Under the pieces are notes generated by a model that saw only the letters and a program-made list of their open reading frames with translations, was not told the DNA's origin and ran no database searches. This document shows, one piece after another, positions 53,420-62,661 of a stretch of 64,000 nt of DNA (position 1 is the first letter of the stretch; the number at the start of each line of letters is the position of its first letter). A program made the position numbers and the translations under genes. The stretch covers positions 164,388 to 228,387 of the forward strand of contig JADLCT010000059.1 of the NCBI GenBank assembly GCA_020847045.1, given 5' to 3'. This DNA comes from Bryobacterales bacterium. GTDB taxonomy: Bacteria; Acidobacteriota; Terriglobia; Bryobacterales; Bryobacteraceae.

Positions 53420-54484
53420 ATGATCCTCGTTTCGATTGTGGGGGCCCGGCCCCAATTCGTGAAGATGGCGGTTTTCCACCGCGCCGTTGCGGCCCGGACG
53501 GGCATGCGGCATGTCATCGTTCATACCGGCCAGCACTACGACGCCGGCATGAGCGGCGTCTTCTTCGAGCAACTGGGGATTCCGGCGCCCCAGTATCAGC
53601 TCGATGTGGGATCGGGCAGCCATGCCGCGCAGACAGGCGAGATGCTCAAACGGCTGGAGCCGGTTTTGCAGGAGACCGCCCCGGACTGGGTGGTCCTGTA
53701 CGGCGACACCAACTCCACCCTGGCCGGCGCCTTGACGGCCGCCAAGCTCCATTTGCCGCTGGCTCATGTGGAGGCCGGCCTGCGCAGCTGGAACCGGAAG
53801 ATGCCCGAGGAGATCAACCGCATCGTCGCCGACCAGCTCAGCAACCTGCTGTTCTGCCCCACCCAGCCGGCCATGGACAATCTGGCGCGGGAGGGCCTCT
53901 TGGAGCGGGCCCGGAGAACGGGCGACATCATGTACGACGCGTTTCTCTGGTTCCGTGGCATCGCCAAAGGCAACCCGAGCGAATTGTCCGCGCGCTGGCA
54001 TGGCCGTCCGTTCGCGCTGGCCACCGTGCACCGGGCCGAAAACACCGACCATCCGGAGCGGCTCACCGCCATTCTCGATGCGCTTGAGGAGGTTTCCCAA
54101 ACCGTGGCGCCGGTGCTGCTGCCGCTGCACCCCCGCACCCGCCAGCGCATCGATGCTCTGGGATGGCGTCCGCGGGGCGTGCAACTGCTGGGCCCGGTTC
54201 CCTACCTGGACATGCTGTCCCTGGAGGCCTCCGCCCAGTTGATTCTGACCGATTCCGGCGGGGTGCAAAAGGAAGCCTACTTCGCCAGGCGTCCTTGCGT
54301 CACGCTGCGCGACGAAACCGAGTGGGTTGAGACGTTGCACGATGGCTGCAATGTGCTGGCCGGGGCCAGCCCGGCGGCGATTGCCGCCGCCGCCGCCGCG
54401 TGGAAGCAGGCCGGACCTTGGACGGATCTGTATGGAGACGGGCGCTCGGGTGAGGCCATCCTCGATTTCCTCGCCGCCGGTTGA
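53420..54484 (+). CDS. UDP-N-acetylglucosamine 2-epimerase family (WbpI/WecB-like)
   Basis: 354 residues. MILVSIVGARPQFVKMA at the start, VHTGQHYDAGMSG, LYGDTNSTLAGAL, HVEAGLRSWNRKMPEEINR, TVHRAENTDHPERL and LTDSGGVQKEAYF are the classic 2-epimerase motifs. Following WbpD- and WbpE-like genes it is more likely to be the WbpI-type enzyme that turns the 2,3-diacetamido-glucuronic sugar into the manno form than WecB. A GTG at 53402, directly after the preceding stop, is an alternative start adding six residues. Confidence 0.92.
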   Translation: MILVSIVGARPQFVKMAVFHRAVAARTGMRHVIVHTGQHYDAGMSGVFFEQLGIPAPQYQLDVGSGSHAAQTGEMLKRLEPVLQETAPDWVVLYGDTNSTLAGALTAAKLHLPLAHVEAGLRSWNRKMPEEINRIVADQLSNLLFCPTQPAMDNLAREGLLERARRTGDIMYDAFLWFRGIAKGNPSELSARWHGRPFALATVHRAENTDHPERLTAILDALEEVSQTVAPVLLPLHPRTRQRIDALGWRPRGVQLLGPVPYLDMLSLEASAQLILTDSGGVQKEAYFARRPCVTLRDETEWVETLHDGCNVLAGASPAAIAAAAAAWKQAGPWTDLYGDGRSGEAILDFLAAG

Positions 54485-54492
54485 GTGGCCGT

Positions 54493-55236
54493 ATGACGGA
54501 ACCCAGGTCCGCGTTCGAGGAGAGCTGGCGGCGGCGCTTTGAACGCTTTGCAGCCGGCAACACCAGCGACTCGGCCATTGCCGGGTGGTCGGAGGCGGGG
54601 CTTGCCCTGCGTCTGGATTTCTTCCAATCCCTGTGGCGCGCGCCGCGGCGGGGGTTGTGGCTGGATGCCGGATGCGGCGCCGGCGCCTACAGCCGGTTCC
54701 TGGCCGGGAGCGGACAAGCGGTGGTCGGACTCGACTATGCCCACCAGCCTCTTCTGCGCGCTCGCGAGCGTTCGCCTGGCGTCAGCCTCTGGTTGTGCGC
54801 CGACATCACCTTGCTTCCGTTCCGCCCGGAGAGTTTTGACGGGGTGATTTCTTACGGGGTTCTGCAGGCCCTTTCGCGTTCCGGACCAGCGGTGGCCCAA
54901 TTGCAGTCGATGCTCCGCCCCGGCGGCGAGATCTGGATCGATGGCCTGAACGCCTGGTCGGTGTTCCACCCCGCGCACCGGTTGCGGGAGGCTCTGGCGG
55001 GCCGCGCCATGCTGGTACGATATGAGCGGCCTGGAGTGATCAGGCGCGCGCTGCGCGATGCTGGTTTGCGGGATATCAGGATCCACTACGTGCCCGTCGC
55101 GCCGGCCCGGTTGCGGCGGGTTGCCGGATCGCGCTTCGTACGCTGGATGGTGCGGCTCCTTCCTCCGCTGGGAGCCCTGATCTGTCACGCCTTCGTGGTC
55201 CGGGCCCGAAAGCCCGCGCCGATTGTTGGAGGATAG
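54493..55236 (+). CDS. Class I SAM-dependent methyltransferase
   Basis: 247 residues. LWLDAGCGAGAYSRFLA is motif I (about 57), VGLDYAHQPL the acidic residue after strand 2, and ISYGVLQAL and LRPGGEIWIDGLN motifs II and III. A hydrophobic C-terminus (MVRLLPPLGALICHAFV) could sit in the membrane. ATG 54493 preferred; a TTG at 54481 overlapping the epimerase stop is also possible. Substrate unknown, probably a sugar or lipid carrier of this locus. Confidence 0.8.
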   Translation: MTEPRSAFEESWRRRFERFAAGNTSDSAIAGWSEAGLALRLDFFQSLWRAPRRGLWLDAGCGAGAYSRFLAGSGQAVVGLDYAHQPLLRARERSPGVSLWLCADITLLPFRPESFDGVISYGVLQALSRSGPAVAQLQSMLRPGGEIWIDGLNAWSVFHPAHRLREALAGRAMLVRYERPGVIRRALRDAGLRDIRIHYVPVAPARLRRVAGSRFVRWMVRLLPPLGALICHAFVVRARKPAPIVGG

Positions 55237-55241
55237 CGCAC

Positions 55242-56570
55242 ATGCCTTTGATCAGTTCCGTGTTCTGGCGCGGCTTCCGTCTGAAAAACCGCATGGACGG
55301 CGAGATCGCCGCGCTGGGGGAGTTTGCGCGCTTGCGGCCCGATCAGGCCAGGGCGCGGATGGCGGCCAGGCTGGCCGGTGTAATCCGCTACTTCGGCAAC
55401 CGTGCCGACTCGCTGCCCGAGTGGCGTGAGGCCGCCCGGGTCACCAGTCCGGAGGAGCTACTCCGGCTATGGCCTTCGCTGCCCGTGCTCACCAAGCGGG
55501 ACATCGTGGAGCGTTTTCCGGCCGCGGAGATGGCTGCCCGCTTCGGATTGTCCGGACGCGTCAATTCCACCGGCGGGTCGACGGGCGAGCCCACCCGGTT
55601 CTACCAGGACACGGGGATGATCCGGGCCGGTTTTGCGGCCACGCTCTATGCGCGCCTCCGGATGGGCTGGCGCTACGGCATGCCCATCATCGCGCTGTGG
55701 GGCTCGGACAAAGACCTTGGGCTGGCCGCCGCGAACCGCAAAGCCCGTTGGATGGCCTCGCTCCGGAACGACCATGTGATCGGCGGGTTCAGGGTCGACG
55801 ACGGCACGGTGGAGCGGTTCTTGAGCCTGCTGCGGAGCCATCAGCCCGCGGCCGTTTTCGGATATTCGAGCCTGCTCGAATTCCTCGCGCGCAAAGTGAT
55901 TGAGCAGAACCGGCAGCCGCCGGAGGGCTCCGTTCATCTCGCCTGGGGCGGTGCGGAGATGCTGTTTGCCTCTCAGTCCGAGATCTTCCAGCGCGCCTTC
56001 GGCAGGCCCATCCTGAACTGGTATGGCTCGCGCGAGCTCTCCGTCGTCGCCTTCCAGCCGGATGCCGGCTCGCGGCTGGAGTTGATACGGCCGGATTTCC
56101 ATCTCGAATTAGTGAATGAGGCGGGCGCGCCGGTGACGCCAGGGGAGGTGGGCCGCATTCTGGTGACCAGCACGGTGGGGCGCGGGACTCCATTCATCCG
56201 GTACGAGATCGGCGATCTCGCCGCGGCGGATCCGGCCGGGGCCGACGAATCCGGAATCCACAGGCTCGATCGCATTGAGGGCCGGATTGCCGGCGTGATG
56301 CGGCTCCCCAACGGAACCATGGTGAACGCGTTGTATTGGAATCAGGTCCTCAAGGAATTCGAAGAGGTTCACCAGTTCCAGGTCGCCCTCGGCGCGGACG
56401 AGCCGGGCGTCGAGCTGCGGTTGGTGGGCAAGGGGTTTACTCCCGAACGGGAGGCCCAGGCGCGGCAGCGCATGACGCTCGTCCTGGGGGCGACCCCCGT
56501 CACGTTTGTCTGGAAAGAGAAACTGCCCCTGACCAAGCAAGGCAAGTTGCTGCAGGTGGTTCAGCGCTGA
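55242..56570 (+). CDS. PaaK/CapK-like adenylate-forming ligase
   Basis: 442 residues of the phenylacetate-CoA ligase-like AMP-forming group found in capsule loci (CapK). The ATP loop is NSTGGSTGEPTRF (about 107-119), NWYGSREL supplies the adenine-side motif, and RYEIGDLAA with RIEGRIAG the hinge region. In polysaccharide clusters these proteins are thought to activate an acid for attachment to a sugar; the paired asparagine synthases and uronic-acid genes nearby fit acid/amide chemistry (inference). It ends 10 nt inside the convergent giant gene. Confidence 0.85.
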   Translation: MPLISSVFWRGFRLKNRMDGEIAALGEFARLRPDQARARMAARLAGVIRYFGNRADSLPEWREAARVTSPEELLRLWPSLPVLTKRDIVERFPAAEMAARFGLSGRVNSTGGSTGEPTRFYQDTGMIRAGFAATLYARLRMGWRYGMPIIALWGSDKDLGLAAANRKARWMASLRNDHVIGGFRVDDGTVERFLSLLRSHQPAAVFGYSSLLEFLARKVIEQNRQPPEGSVHLAWGGAEMLFASQSEIFQRAFGRPILNWYGSRELSVVAFQPDAGSRLELIRPDFHLELVNEAGAPVTPGEVGRILVTSTVGRGTPFIRYEIGDLAAADPAGADESGIHRLDRIEGRIAGVMRLPNGTMVNALYWNQVLKEFEEVHQFQVALGADEPGVELRLVGKGFTPEREAQARQRMTLVLGATPVTFVWKEKLPLTKQGKLLQVVQR

Positions 56571-59500
56571 GCGCGGCTGGGCTTGGCGGCCTGCCGGCTC
56601 CGCTTTCCGCCTCGCTGCGCATTGGGCCCCGGACGCGCCGGCGAACCGGTGCGCGGCCGGATCGCATAATTCAGCCGGTAGTTCATGATGCTGCTCACCC
56701 GGCTTCTGGACTCGATGTGGGGTAGCGCGTTCTGCTCCTGCCAGCTCCACAACTGGTCGCCGGCGGGGAACTCGGCGAGATAGGCCGATGCGGCTGAACT
56801 CGTGGCATAGTATGCGGCGTTGGTGTTGATCTTGTTCACCGTGCGCCAGTGAGGGTCCCAGCCTTCCATCATCTCGGCGTGGCTCTTGTAATAGGAGCCG
56901 TCGGAGCGTTTGATGGTCGGAAAACGGCCGGAGTGCAACATCCAGGGGTTGGCGGAAGGGTCTGTGAAAAAACCGGTGTAGTGCCGGGCCACCCGGGCCA
57001 GCACATTCCGGAACGGGAAGCCGAGTTCCTGGGCGCGCCCAAGACTCATGACGAGCCAGTCCTGGGAGAATTGGGCGTTGGCTTCGGCTACGGAGAAGTT
57101 GCGAAGGTCGGTGATCCGGAACATGGAGCCATCGAAGTCGGCCTTGGCCAAGGGGATGGCGCCGCTGGGCAGCCCCGGATTCGCCACTCGCGTGGCGACG
57201 CAGTTCTTGCAGGGAATCTCGGCGGAAAAGTCGTGCGCCACCTGCACGGTACAGTCACCGGGCTGTACATACACATAGGCGGAACCGGCCGCCGTCCCAG
57301 GGGGCGCCTCAAAGCTGGGATTGCCGCCGTTCTGGTAGGCGAAGCTGCACGAGGAGACCTTGCACGGCGCGGAGTACGGACTCGACGCCGGGCAGACGCC
57401 ATCGGCGATCTCCACGCGGCGCTGATTCTGGAAGTGCCGCGTCACCGCCATGGCGCGGTCGATGCCATAGATCAGCCCGTTGGCGGGCAGACCCTGTACG
57501 AAGGCCGCTTCGCCCCGGCTATAGCCACCCGTCGGTGGAAGTCCGCACGCTCCCACCCAATTTTCGTTCTGCCAGGTTTTCGCCCAGTCGTAAATCGCGT
57601 TGTATGAGTTTTCGTCCAGTGACTTGGCGACTCCCTGGTAGCCCTCCTGCTGCGCGGCCGCGTCCCGCGTGAGCGTCTCAAAGTAGCTTTTCTCGGGCGT
57701 GTCGTCGGGGGATACGAATGCGGTCTCCGCGCGCTGCCGGATGATCCATCCGGTGGTTCTGATCTCCCAGTCTTGCGCGTAGCCTGCCCCGTTCACGCAG
57801 CGTTCTCCAGGAAACCCTCCTTCAGCTCCCGTCGGTCCGCGTCCTCCCGGAGCTGCTTGTCCCGGCTTGGCGTATCCGGCGGCGAAGGAAGCCCAGAACC
57901 AGGCCTCCTCCAGATACCAGAAGTCCCCGCTTACCGCATAGGTGATCGGGTATGGATTCCAAAAGTGGTTCATCCCGAGCGAGAACGACCCGGCGGTGAA
58001 GGTTCCCGTGTAGGCTATCCGGTCGGCCGGCTCATTCACCTGCTTTCCGGAGAGATACAGATTGCGCAGCCAGACGGTGGGGCGTGAGGTCAGCGAGACG
58101 ACTCGTCCCAGGCCGGATTGCTCGCACTGGTAGGCGCATCCCCGGTCGGCCGGTCTGGTCAACAAACGGTTATCCTGGCCTTCGCGGAAGTGAATGGGCC
58201 AACCGCCGCCGCGATCGGTGTTGCCATAAAAGATACGCTGGAGCCGGGGGTCGTCCCGATAGAGATAGGCCACCGTGTACTCCGGATACAGGCCTGTGAG
58301 CAGATTCCCGGGTTGCGCCATCGCTTTGGACATCAGCGTGGCGCTGCCGGGGTCGGCGGGCCCTTCGAACAGGCGGTCGAAATCATGGGCTGTCCACGCG
58401 TTATACCACGCATCGATCTCTTCGCCCGATACTTCCTTGGCGGGGTCGTAGTTGGCCAGGAAACCCGTGGCCGCCAGGTAGGCCAGGTTGTGATTCAGAG
58501 AGATCAAAGGCGGTGGACCGCCAATCCAATACTCCCGCGTCCAACGGGCGCCCGCTCCATGAACCACCGAAAGCTCCGAGAAAACCTGCTGATCGGCCGC
58601 GCGGCCCAGGCGCAGGGAGATCGAGTACATCAGATCCTGGGCGCGTTCGGTGTCGGCGATCTCACCAATGAACCGGACCCGCACCTTGTTCAGATCCGGC
58701 CAAAATGTGGCGTGGAAGACCGGACGGAATGACTTGTAGGCATCCTCGCCGGCAGGGCTCCACAGGTCGGGGTAGATCTCCTGCCCGGCTGCCCAGATGG
58801 GGATCGTGGCATGGGCTTCGTCATGCCGGCGGCCGAAGTAGCCGCCGGCCGTGTAATCGCCGGTGATCCGGCTGCTCTTGATCTGCAGCGTGTTTTCGGT
58901 GACACTCGAGGCCCGGAAGGGTATGTTGTTGATCAGGTTCAGCCCCTGCACGCCCTGCGGGAAGATCCAGTCGTTTTCCCGCAACCCATGCGGGCGGAAG
59001 GTCGTGATCTCCCACGTCTGGTCACCGGTCTTGCGGATTCGTTCAATGCGCGGCAGGACCAGCCGGTGGGGAGTGGACGAGGTGTCGATTTCATTGATCA
59101 GAATGCGCTCCCCATCGCGATTGTTGTTGGTGGTGTCGTTGTTGACCCCCCGGACGCGGATCACCATGGGGACGGGCCAATCCGACGCATTCTCCACGAG
59201 CAGCACGCCCTCGGCGTTTGTGGCTTGCGTAAGGGTGGTGATGCGGGCCGGCTTCCACCCGAGGTCATTCCTCTTGCCGGTGTGGTCGGCGATCAGAATC
59301 GTCTGGGCAACCTGTCCGGGAGTCCACTCGGAGTACAGTCCGGACTCGACCATGGCGCGCGCGCTGGCCGTCTGCCAGCCGTCGTCTGGACAGTCCGGGC
59401 AGCGGGCTTTCATCGCCATGCGCGCCTCGAAATCGTAGGAGGCATCCAGCATGGACGTCACCGGCAGCGGCTCGGTATTCCCCTGCGCGTTGTTCTGGAA

Positions 59501-59944
59501 CGAAATCGTGATGGACTGTTTGGCCCCGAGGCAGGGGAGCACAATCGCAAGGATGGCATGCCGCACCGCACCGCTCCGGTACCTCTGCTTCACGTTGGCC
59601 TGGGTTTTGAGGGGTGTCCCTTCGTACTTGCAGTTGCCCCCGCCCCGGGCATCCGCCACAACCTGTGGGAACTGCATGATCTCGTTATCGAGAAACGGCC
59701 GGCCGAACTGCACGGGAACATTGGTCTGGTCAGCGCCGGACTGGTTGGAGATCGTCAGCGTGTTGGGAGGTGCTGATTCCGGCTGGGCAAAGGCGGGTGT
59801 GGCGGCGGGCTGGAATTGTGGAGAGGATCCGGGCGCGCGCTTGACCGGCTGTGTGACGGCTTTGGAGGCAAGGAAGACCATCCCCCCACCCAGAGCAGCC
59901 AGTAGAAGCGCTGACCTTGGCATCCAGACGTTCATTGCCACCAT
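56561..59944 (-). CDS. Giant secreted protein, paralogue of the 39236-43810 gene
   Basis: 1127 residues with an N-terminal hydrophobic signal/anchor (about 6-30). It shares ordered blocks with the 1524-residue protein (QTNVPVQFGRPFLD, YKSFRPVFHATFWP, VRVRFIGEIAD, EYWIGGPPP, HFREG, SGLGRVVSL, GDFWYLEEAWFWA) but lacks the 270-residue insert and the Ig-like end. A cysteine-rich stretch (about 850-925) and a basic Pro/Arg-rich tail (RQAAKPSRAQR) are its own. It is encoded against the surrounding polysaccharide genes and overlaps the PaaK-like gene by 10 nt at the stops. Family and function not recognised; secreted carbohydrate-active or surface structural role is only a guess. Confidence 0.75.
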   Translation of the reverse strand: MVAMNVWMPRSALLLAALGGGMVFLASKAVTQPVKRAPGSSPQFQPAATPAFAQPESAPPNTLTISNQSGADQTNVPVQFGRPFLDNEIMQFPQVVADARGGGNCKYEGTPLKTQANVKQRYRSGAVRHAILAIVLPCLGAKQSITISFQNNAQGNTEPLPVTSMLDASYDFEARMAMKARCPDCPDDGWQTASARAMVESGLYSEWTPGQVAQTILIADHTGKRNDLGWKPARITTLTQATNAEGVLLVENASDWPVPMVIRVRGVNNDTTNNNRDGERILINEIDTSSTPHRLVLPRIERIRKTGDQTWEITTFRPHGLRENDWIFPQGVQGLNLINNIPFRASSVTENTLQIKSSRITGDYTAGGYFGRRHDEAHATIPIWAAGQEIYPDLWSPAGEDAYKSFRPVFHATFWPDLNKVRVRFIGEIADTERAQDLMYSISLRLGRAADQQVFSELSVVHGAGARWTREYWIGGPPPLISLNHNLAYLAATGFLANYDPAKEVSGEEIDAWYNAWTAHDFDRLFEGPADPGSATLMSKAMAQPGNLLTGLYPEYTVAYLYRDDPRLQRIFYGNTDRGGGWPIHFREGQDNRLLTRPADRGCAYQCEQSGLGRVVSLTSRPTVWLRNLYLSGKQVNEPADRIAYTGTFTAGSFSLGMNHFWNPYPITYAVSGDFWYLEEAWFWASFAAGYAKPGQAAPGGRGPTGAEGGFPGERCVNGAGYAQDWEIRTTGWIIRQRAETAFVSPDDTPEKSYFETLTRDAAAQQEGYQGVAKSLDENSYNAIYDWAKTWQNENWVGACGLPPTGGYSRGEAAFVQGLPANGLIYGIDRAMAVTRHFQNQRRVEIADGVCPASSPYSAPCKVSSCSFAYQNGGNPSFEAPPGTAAGSAYVYVQPGDCTVQVAHDFSAEIPCKNCVATRVANPGLPSGAIPLAKADFDGSMFRITDLRNFSVAEANAQFSQDWLVMSLGRAQELGFPFRNVLARVARHYTGFFTDPSANPWMLHSGRFPTIKRSDGSYYKSHAEMMEGWDPHWRTVNKINTNAAYYATSSAASAYLAEFPAGDQLWSWQEQNALPHIESRSRVSSIMNYRLNYAIRPRTGSPARPGPNAQRGGKRSRQAAKPSRAQR

Positions 59945-60050
59945 GGTAACGCATGTCGTGGAATGCCAGATGGCGTGACTGGAGGCGGCTGAGGCCGCTC
60001 CATTCCAACCCGGCCGCCAGAAGGGCTCTGCTATTCTGGGGAGCAGCCGC

Positions 60051-60075
60051 TCACATGGACTCCCGTTCCATGTGA
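60051..60075 (+). promoter_or_regulatory. Perfect inverted repeat just upstream of the O-antigen ligase RBS
   Basis: TCACATGGA (60051-60059) and its exact complement TCCATGTGA (60067-60075) are separated by 7 nt. The repeat ends 2 nt before AGGAG (60078-60082), and the GTG start is at 60091. It could be an operator or an RNA hairpin next to the ribosome binding site. A TGCTATTCT at 60029-60037 is a possible extended -10 box just before it. Confidence 0.5.
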
Positions 60076-60090
60076 ACAGGAGTCTGTGTT

Positions 60091-61554
60091 GTGAGAGCCG
60101 CCATCACAATCATCACGGTGATCATGTTCAGCGTTCCTTCGCTGTTCATTCCCTGGATTGGCGTACTTGCCTACACATGGTTTGCGCTGATGCGGCCTGA
60201 TTATTTCAGTTGGTCCGCTGGTCTGTTTCCATACTCGGCGGTCCTCGAGGCGGTTGTGCTGGTCGGCGCGGCGCGAAAACTCGGAGGACTGCCCGTACTC
60301 TTCCAGAATCCGATCACAGTCTTGTTCCTGCTGATGCAGATACCGTTCGGATTGTCGGTGCTGGGGGCGGTGGATCCTAAGTTATGTGAACCGTTCTACT
60401 CCGATTTCGTCCGCATGTCTGTTATCGTCCTGTTGATCCCCATTCTGATCGATGGGGTGGATAAGCTCTACTGGCTTTTCGTGACAATTATACTTTCCCT
60501 GGGCGCGGTCAGTTTTAAGTTTGGAGTGTTCGGTTTGCGCTGGGGGGGCGTCGCCTTCCACGAAGGGTATGGCGGGCTGGATAACAACGGTCTGGCTCTT
60601 GCCATGGTCATGTTGATTCCGTTCTGTTGGTACTTCAGGCAACTTACCCAGACAAAGTGGATGAAGGCCATGGCGATTGGATTTGTGCTGACCTCCATCG
60701 CCACCGTGGTGATGTCGGGCAGCCGTTCCGCCGCGCTGAGTCTGGGGGTTTGCATGGCCGTGATCACGCTCCGGTCACGGTACAAAATCTTCACGCTGGT
60801 GCTCATGGCTCTCCTCTTTCTGCCAACCGCATATGTCTTTTACGACCGGTTTTCGCAGCGCATGGGCACCATCGGGAAACTCGCCGCCGACGACTCCATC
60901 AATGCCCGGCTCACGCACTTTGCGGTGGCATACCGGATGTGGACGGACTACCCGCTCTTTGGAGTTGGATACGGGAATGATAACTACATGGCCCTGCAGG
61001 GCCGTTACATGGACATTTCCATGTTTGGCAAGGCGCTCAAGGTGCACAACGGCTACCTGCAGGTGTTGGTGGATAGCGGGATCTTTGCGTTCATTCTTTA
61101 TGTAGCCTTGGTTGTCTGCACAATCTGGCTCTTGCAGGGGTCCATCCGCCGGTGCCGCAAACTGTATCCGCAGTTCACGTTCTATCCGTATGCCATGCAA
61201 ACCGCGTTGATCGCATACGCGCAGTTCAGTTTTTCGGGCGGACGGGAGCGCTATGAGTTCGCCTACATTATCTTCATGACGGCTGCCGCCTGGCTGTTGA
61301 TTGAAAAGAAAATCCAACTGGAGAAATCCGCTTCCCTTCGGGGGCTGGCGCCGGGGGCTGCGCAACCTATTTCTCCGCCCGGCAGCGGGCTCGCCGCGCC
61401 GGCCGGTCCACTCGGCGTGAACCGGCCGGTGATGGCCCCTGGTTTGGGTGGGCGGGAACTACCCGTGGTGGGACCGGCTGCCGGGATGGCCCGTCCCGCA
61501 CTGGCGCCGCACGCCCGCGGCCGGGACAACTGGGCCAAGAACCAACGGCCATGA
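60091..61554 (+). CDS. O-antigen ligase-like protein, exosortase-A-associated O-glycosylation ligase type (TIGR03097-like)
   Basis: 487 residues with about 10-11 membrane helices over residues 5-405 and a Wzy_C/ligase loop (about 270-325: HFAVAYRMWTDYPLFGVGYGNDNY, KVHNGYLQVLVDSGIFAF in two pieces). The start with FIPWIGVLAYTWFALMRPDYF is characteristic of the TIGR03097 ligases that accompany exosortase A. After the last helix, residues about 410-487 form a Pro/Gly/Ala-rich low-complexity tail that family members normally do not have at such length. GTG start behind AGGAG. It overlaps the methyltransferase by 4 nt (ATGA). Confidence 0.9.
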   Translation: MRAAITIITVIMFSVPSLFIPWIGVLAYTWFALMRPDYFSWSAGLFPYSAVLEAVVLVGAARKLGGLPVLFQNPITVLFLLMQIPFGLSVLGAVDPKLCEPFYSDFVRMSVIVLLIPILIDGVDKLYWLFVTIILSLGAVSFKFGVFGLRWGGVAFHEGYGGLDNNGLALAMVMLIPFCWYFRQLTQTKWMKAMAIGFVLTSIATVVMSGSRSAALSLGVCMAVITLRSRYKIFTLVLMALLFLPTAYVFYDRFSQRMGTIGKLAADDSINARLTHFAVAYRMWTDYPLFGVGYGNDNYMALQGRYMDISMFGKALKVHNGYLQVLVDSGIFAFILYVALVVCTIWLLQGSIRRCRKLYPQFTFYPYAMQTALIAYAQFSFSGGRERYEFAYIIFMTAAAWLLIEKKIQLEKSASLRGLAPGAAQPISPPGSGLAAPAGPLGVNRPVMAPGLGGRELPVVGPAAGMARPALAPHARGRDNWAKNQRP

Positions 61555-62459
61555 AATCGTCCCAGACAGGTTCAAAGGCGCTTGCGTTGAACCGCTTTTC
61601 CCGTCCGGGGACAGGTGAGCCACTCTCAGCCGGGGATGGCATTCCCTGGGAGGCGTGGCTGAGGGGCGCACCAGCGGAGTTTGGTGTCCATCCGGACGGA
61701 TTTGCGGTTTTTGTTCCCGCAAGTGACGCCGCCGGTGCGGCCCAGTATGAGGAGGAGGATTCCTACAAGGTTGCCGGCAGTATCGAGTCCCCCTTCCACC
61801 GCCGGCGGTTTGAAGACGCGCTGCATCTTCTGCGGAAAACCGGAGTCACTGGTCCGGGCGCGTGCATCATCGACGCCGGATGCGGGGAAGGGGATCTTAC
61901 CGAACACCTACGGCGGGCGGTTCCCGGCTCGGAAATGTGGGGGTTCGACAGCTCGATCCCGGCCATCCAGGAAGCCGTCCGCCGCTTTGAGGAAATCCAG
62001 TTCGCGGTGGCGGATGCGCACTCGATTCCGCGCCCGTCCGGCTCGGCGGACGTTGTCGTCTGCACGAACCTTTTGGAACATGTTCCCAGCCCGGTCCGGC
62101 TGCTGAGCGAATTTAGGCGGCTGCTGAAGCGCGACGGATACTTGATTCTTTCCACGCCCAGCCGGTTCCGGTTCGAGAATCTCTTGCGCTCCTGGGCCGG
62201 GCTGCCCGTTGTGTTCATGTCGAACCTCCATGTGACCGAATACACAGTGGATCAGGTGGTGGAACTCCTGCGGTTCGGTGGGTTCCGGACGGTGTGCCGC
62301 CTCAGTACGCCGGTGACCCCCGCCGAGTGGTCCTGGAAATGGAGGTTGGCTAAGCGCCTGCTGACGTGGTGGATGCGGCGCACCCACTCGGCCCACGTCC
62401 TGGAAAGCACGGTGTTCTTCCTGGCGCAAGTAGAGCCGGATTCTCCCCGGCCAACTTAA
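61551..62459 (+). CDS. Class I SAM-dependent methyltransferase
   Basis: 302 residues. The SAM site is IIDAGCGEGDLTEHL (about 105-119), WGFDSS follows, and VVCTNLLEHVPSP and LKRDGYLILSTPS are motifs II/III, as in Methyltransf_11/23 proteins. An N-terminal extension of about 75 residues precedes the domain. Co-translated with the ligase; probably methylates a glycan or lipid-linked intermediate of the same locus. Confidence 0.85.
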   Translation: MKSSQTGSKALALNRFSRPGTGEPLSAGDGIPWEAWLRGAPAEFGVHPDGFAVFVPASDAAGAAQYEEEDSYKVAGSIESPFHRRRFEDALHLLRKTGVTGPGACIIDAGCGEGDLTEHLRRAVPGSEMWGFDSSIPAIQEAVRRFEEIQFAVADAHSIPRPSGSADVVVCTNLLEHVPSPVRLLSEFRRLLKRDGYLILSTPSRFRFENLLRSWAGLPVVFMSNLHVTEYTVDQVVELLRFGGFRTVCRLSTPVTPAEWSWKWRLAKRLLTWWMRRTHSAHVLESTVFFLAQVEPDSPRPT

Positions 62460-62661
62460 CGGGAAGTGGTCAAGGCCGGATCGGAACAATATCGTACAAT
62501 GATTCACAAGAAGGAGGCGGTTGCAGTTTGGGGGGCGGCGTCTCTGTTCTGAGCGCCCTACCCGCTTTGCTGGCGTAACTTTCTCGAATCCAGGAACATA
62601 TGGACTTCCAGGCGTCCGCCACGACGCGCTCCCGGTCAGGGAAAGGCCACTCGCGCTGACC

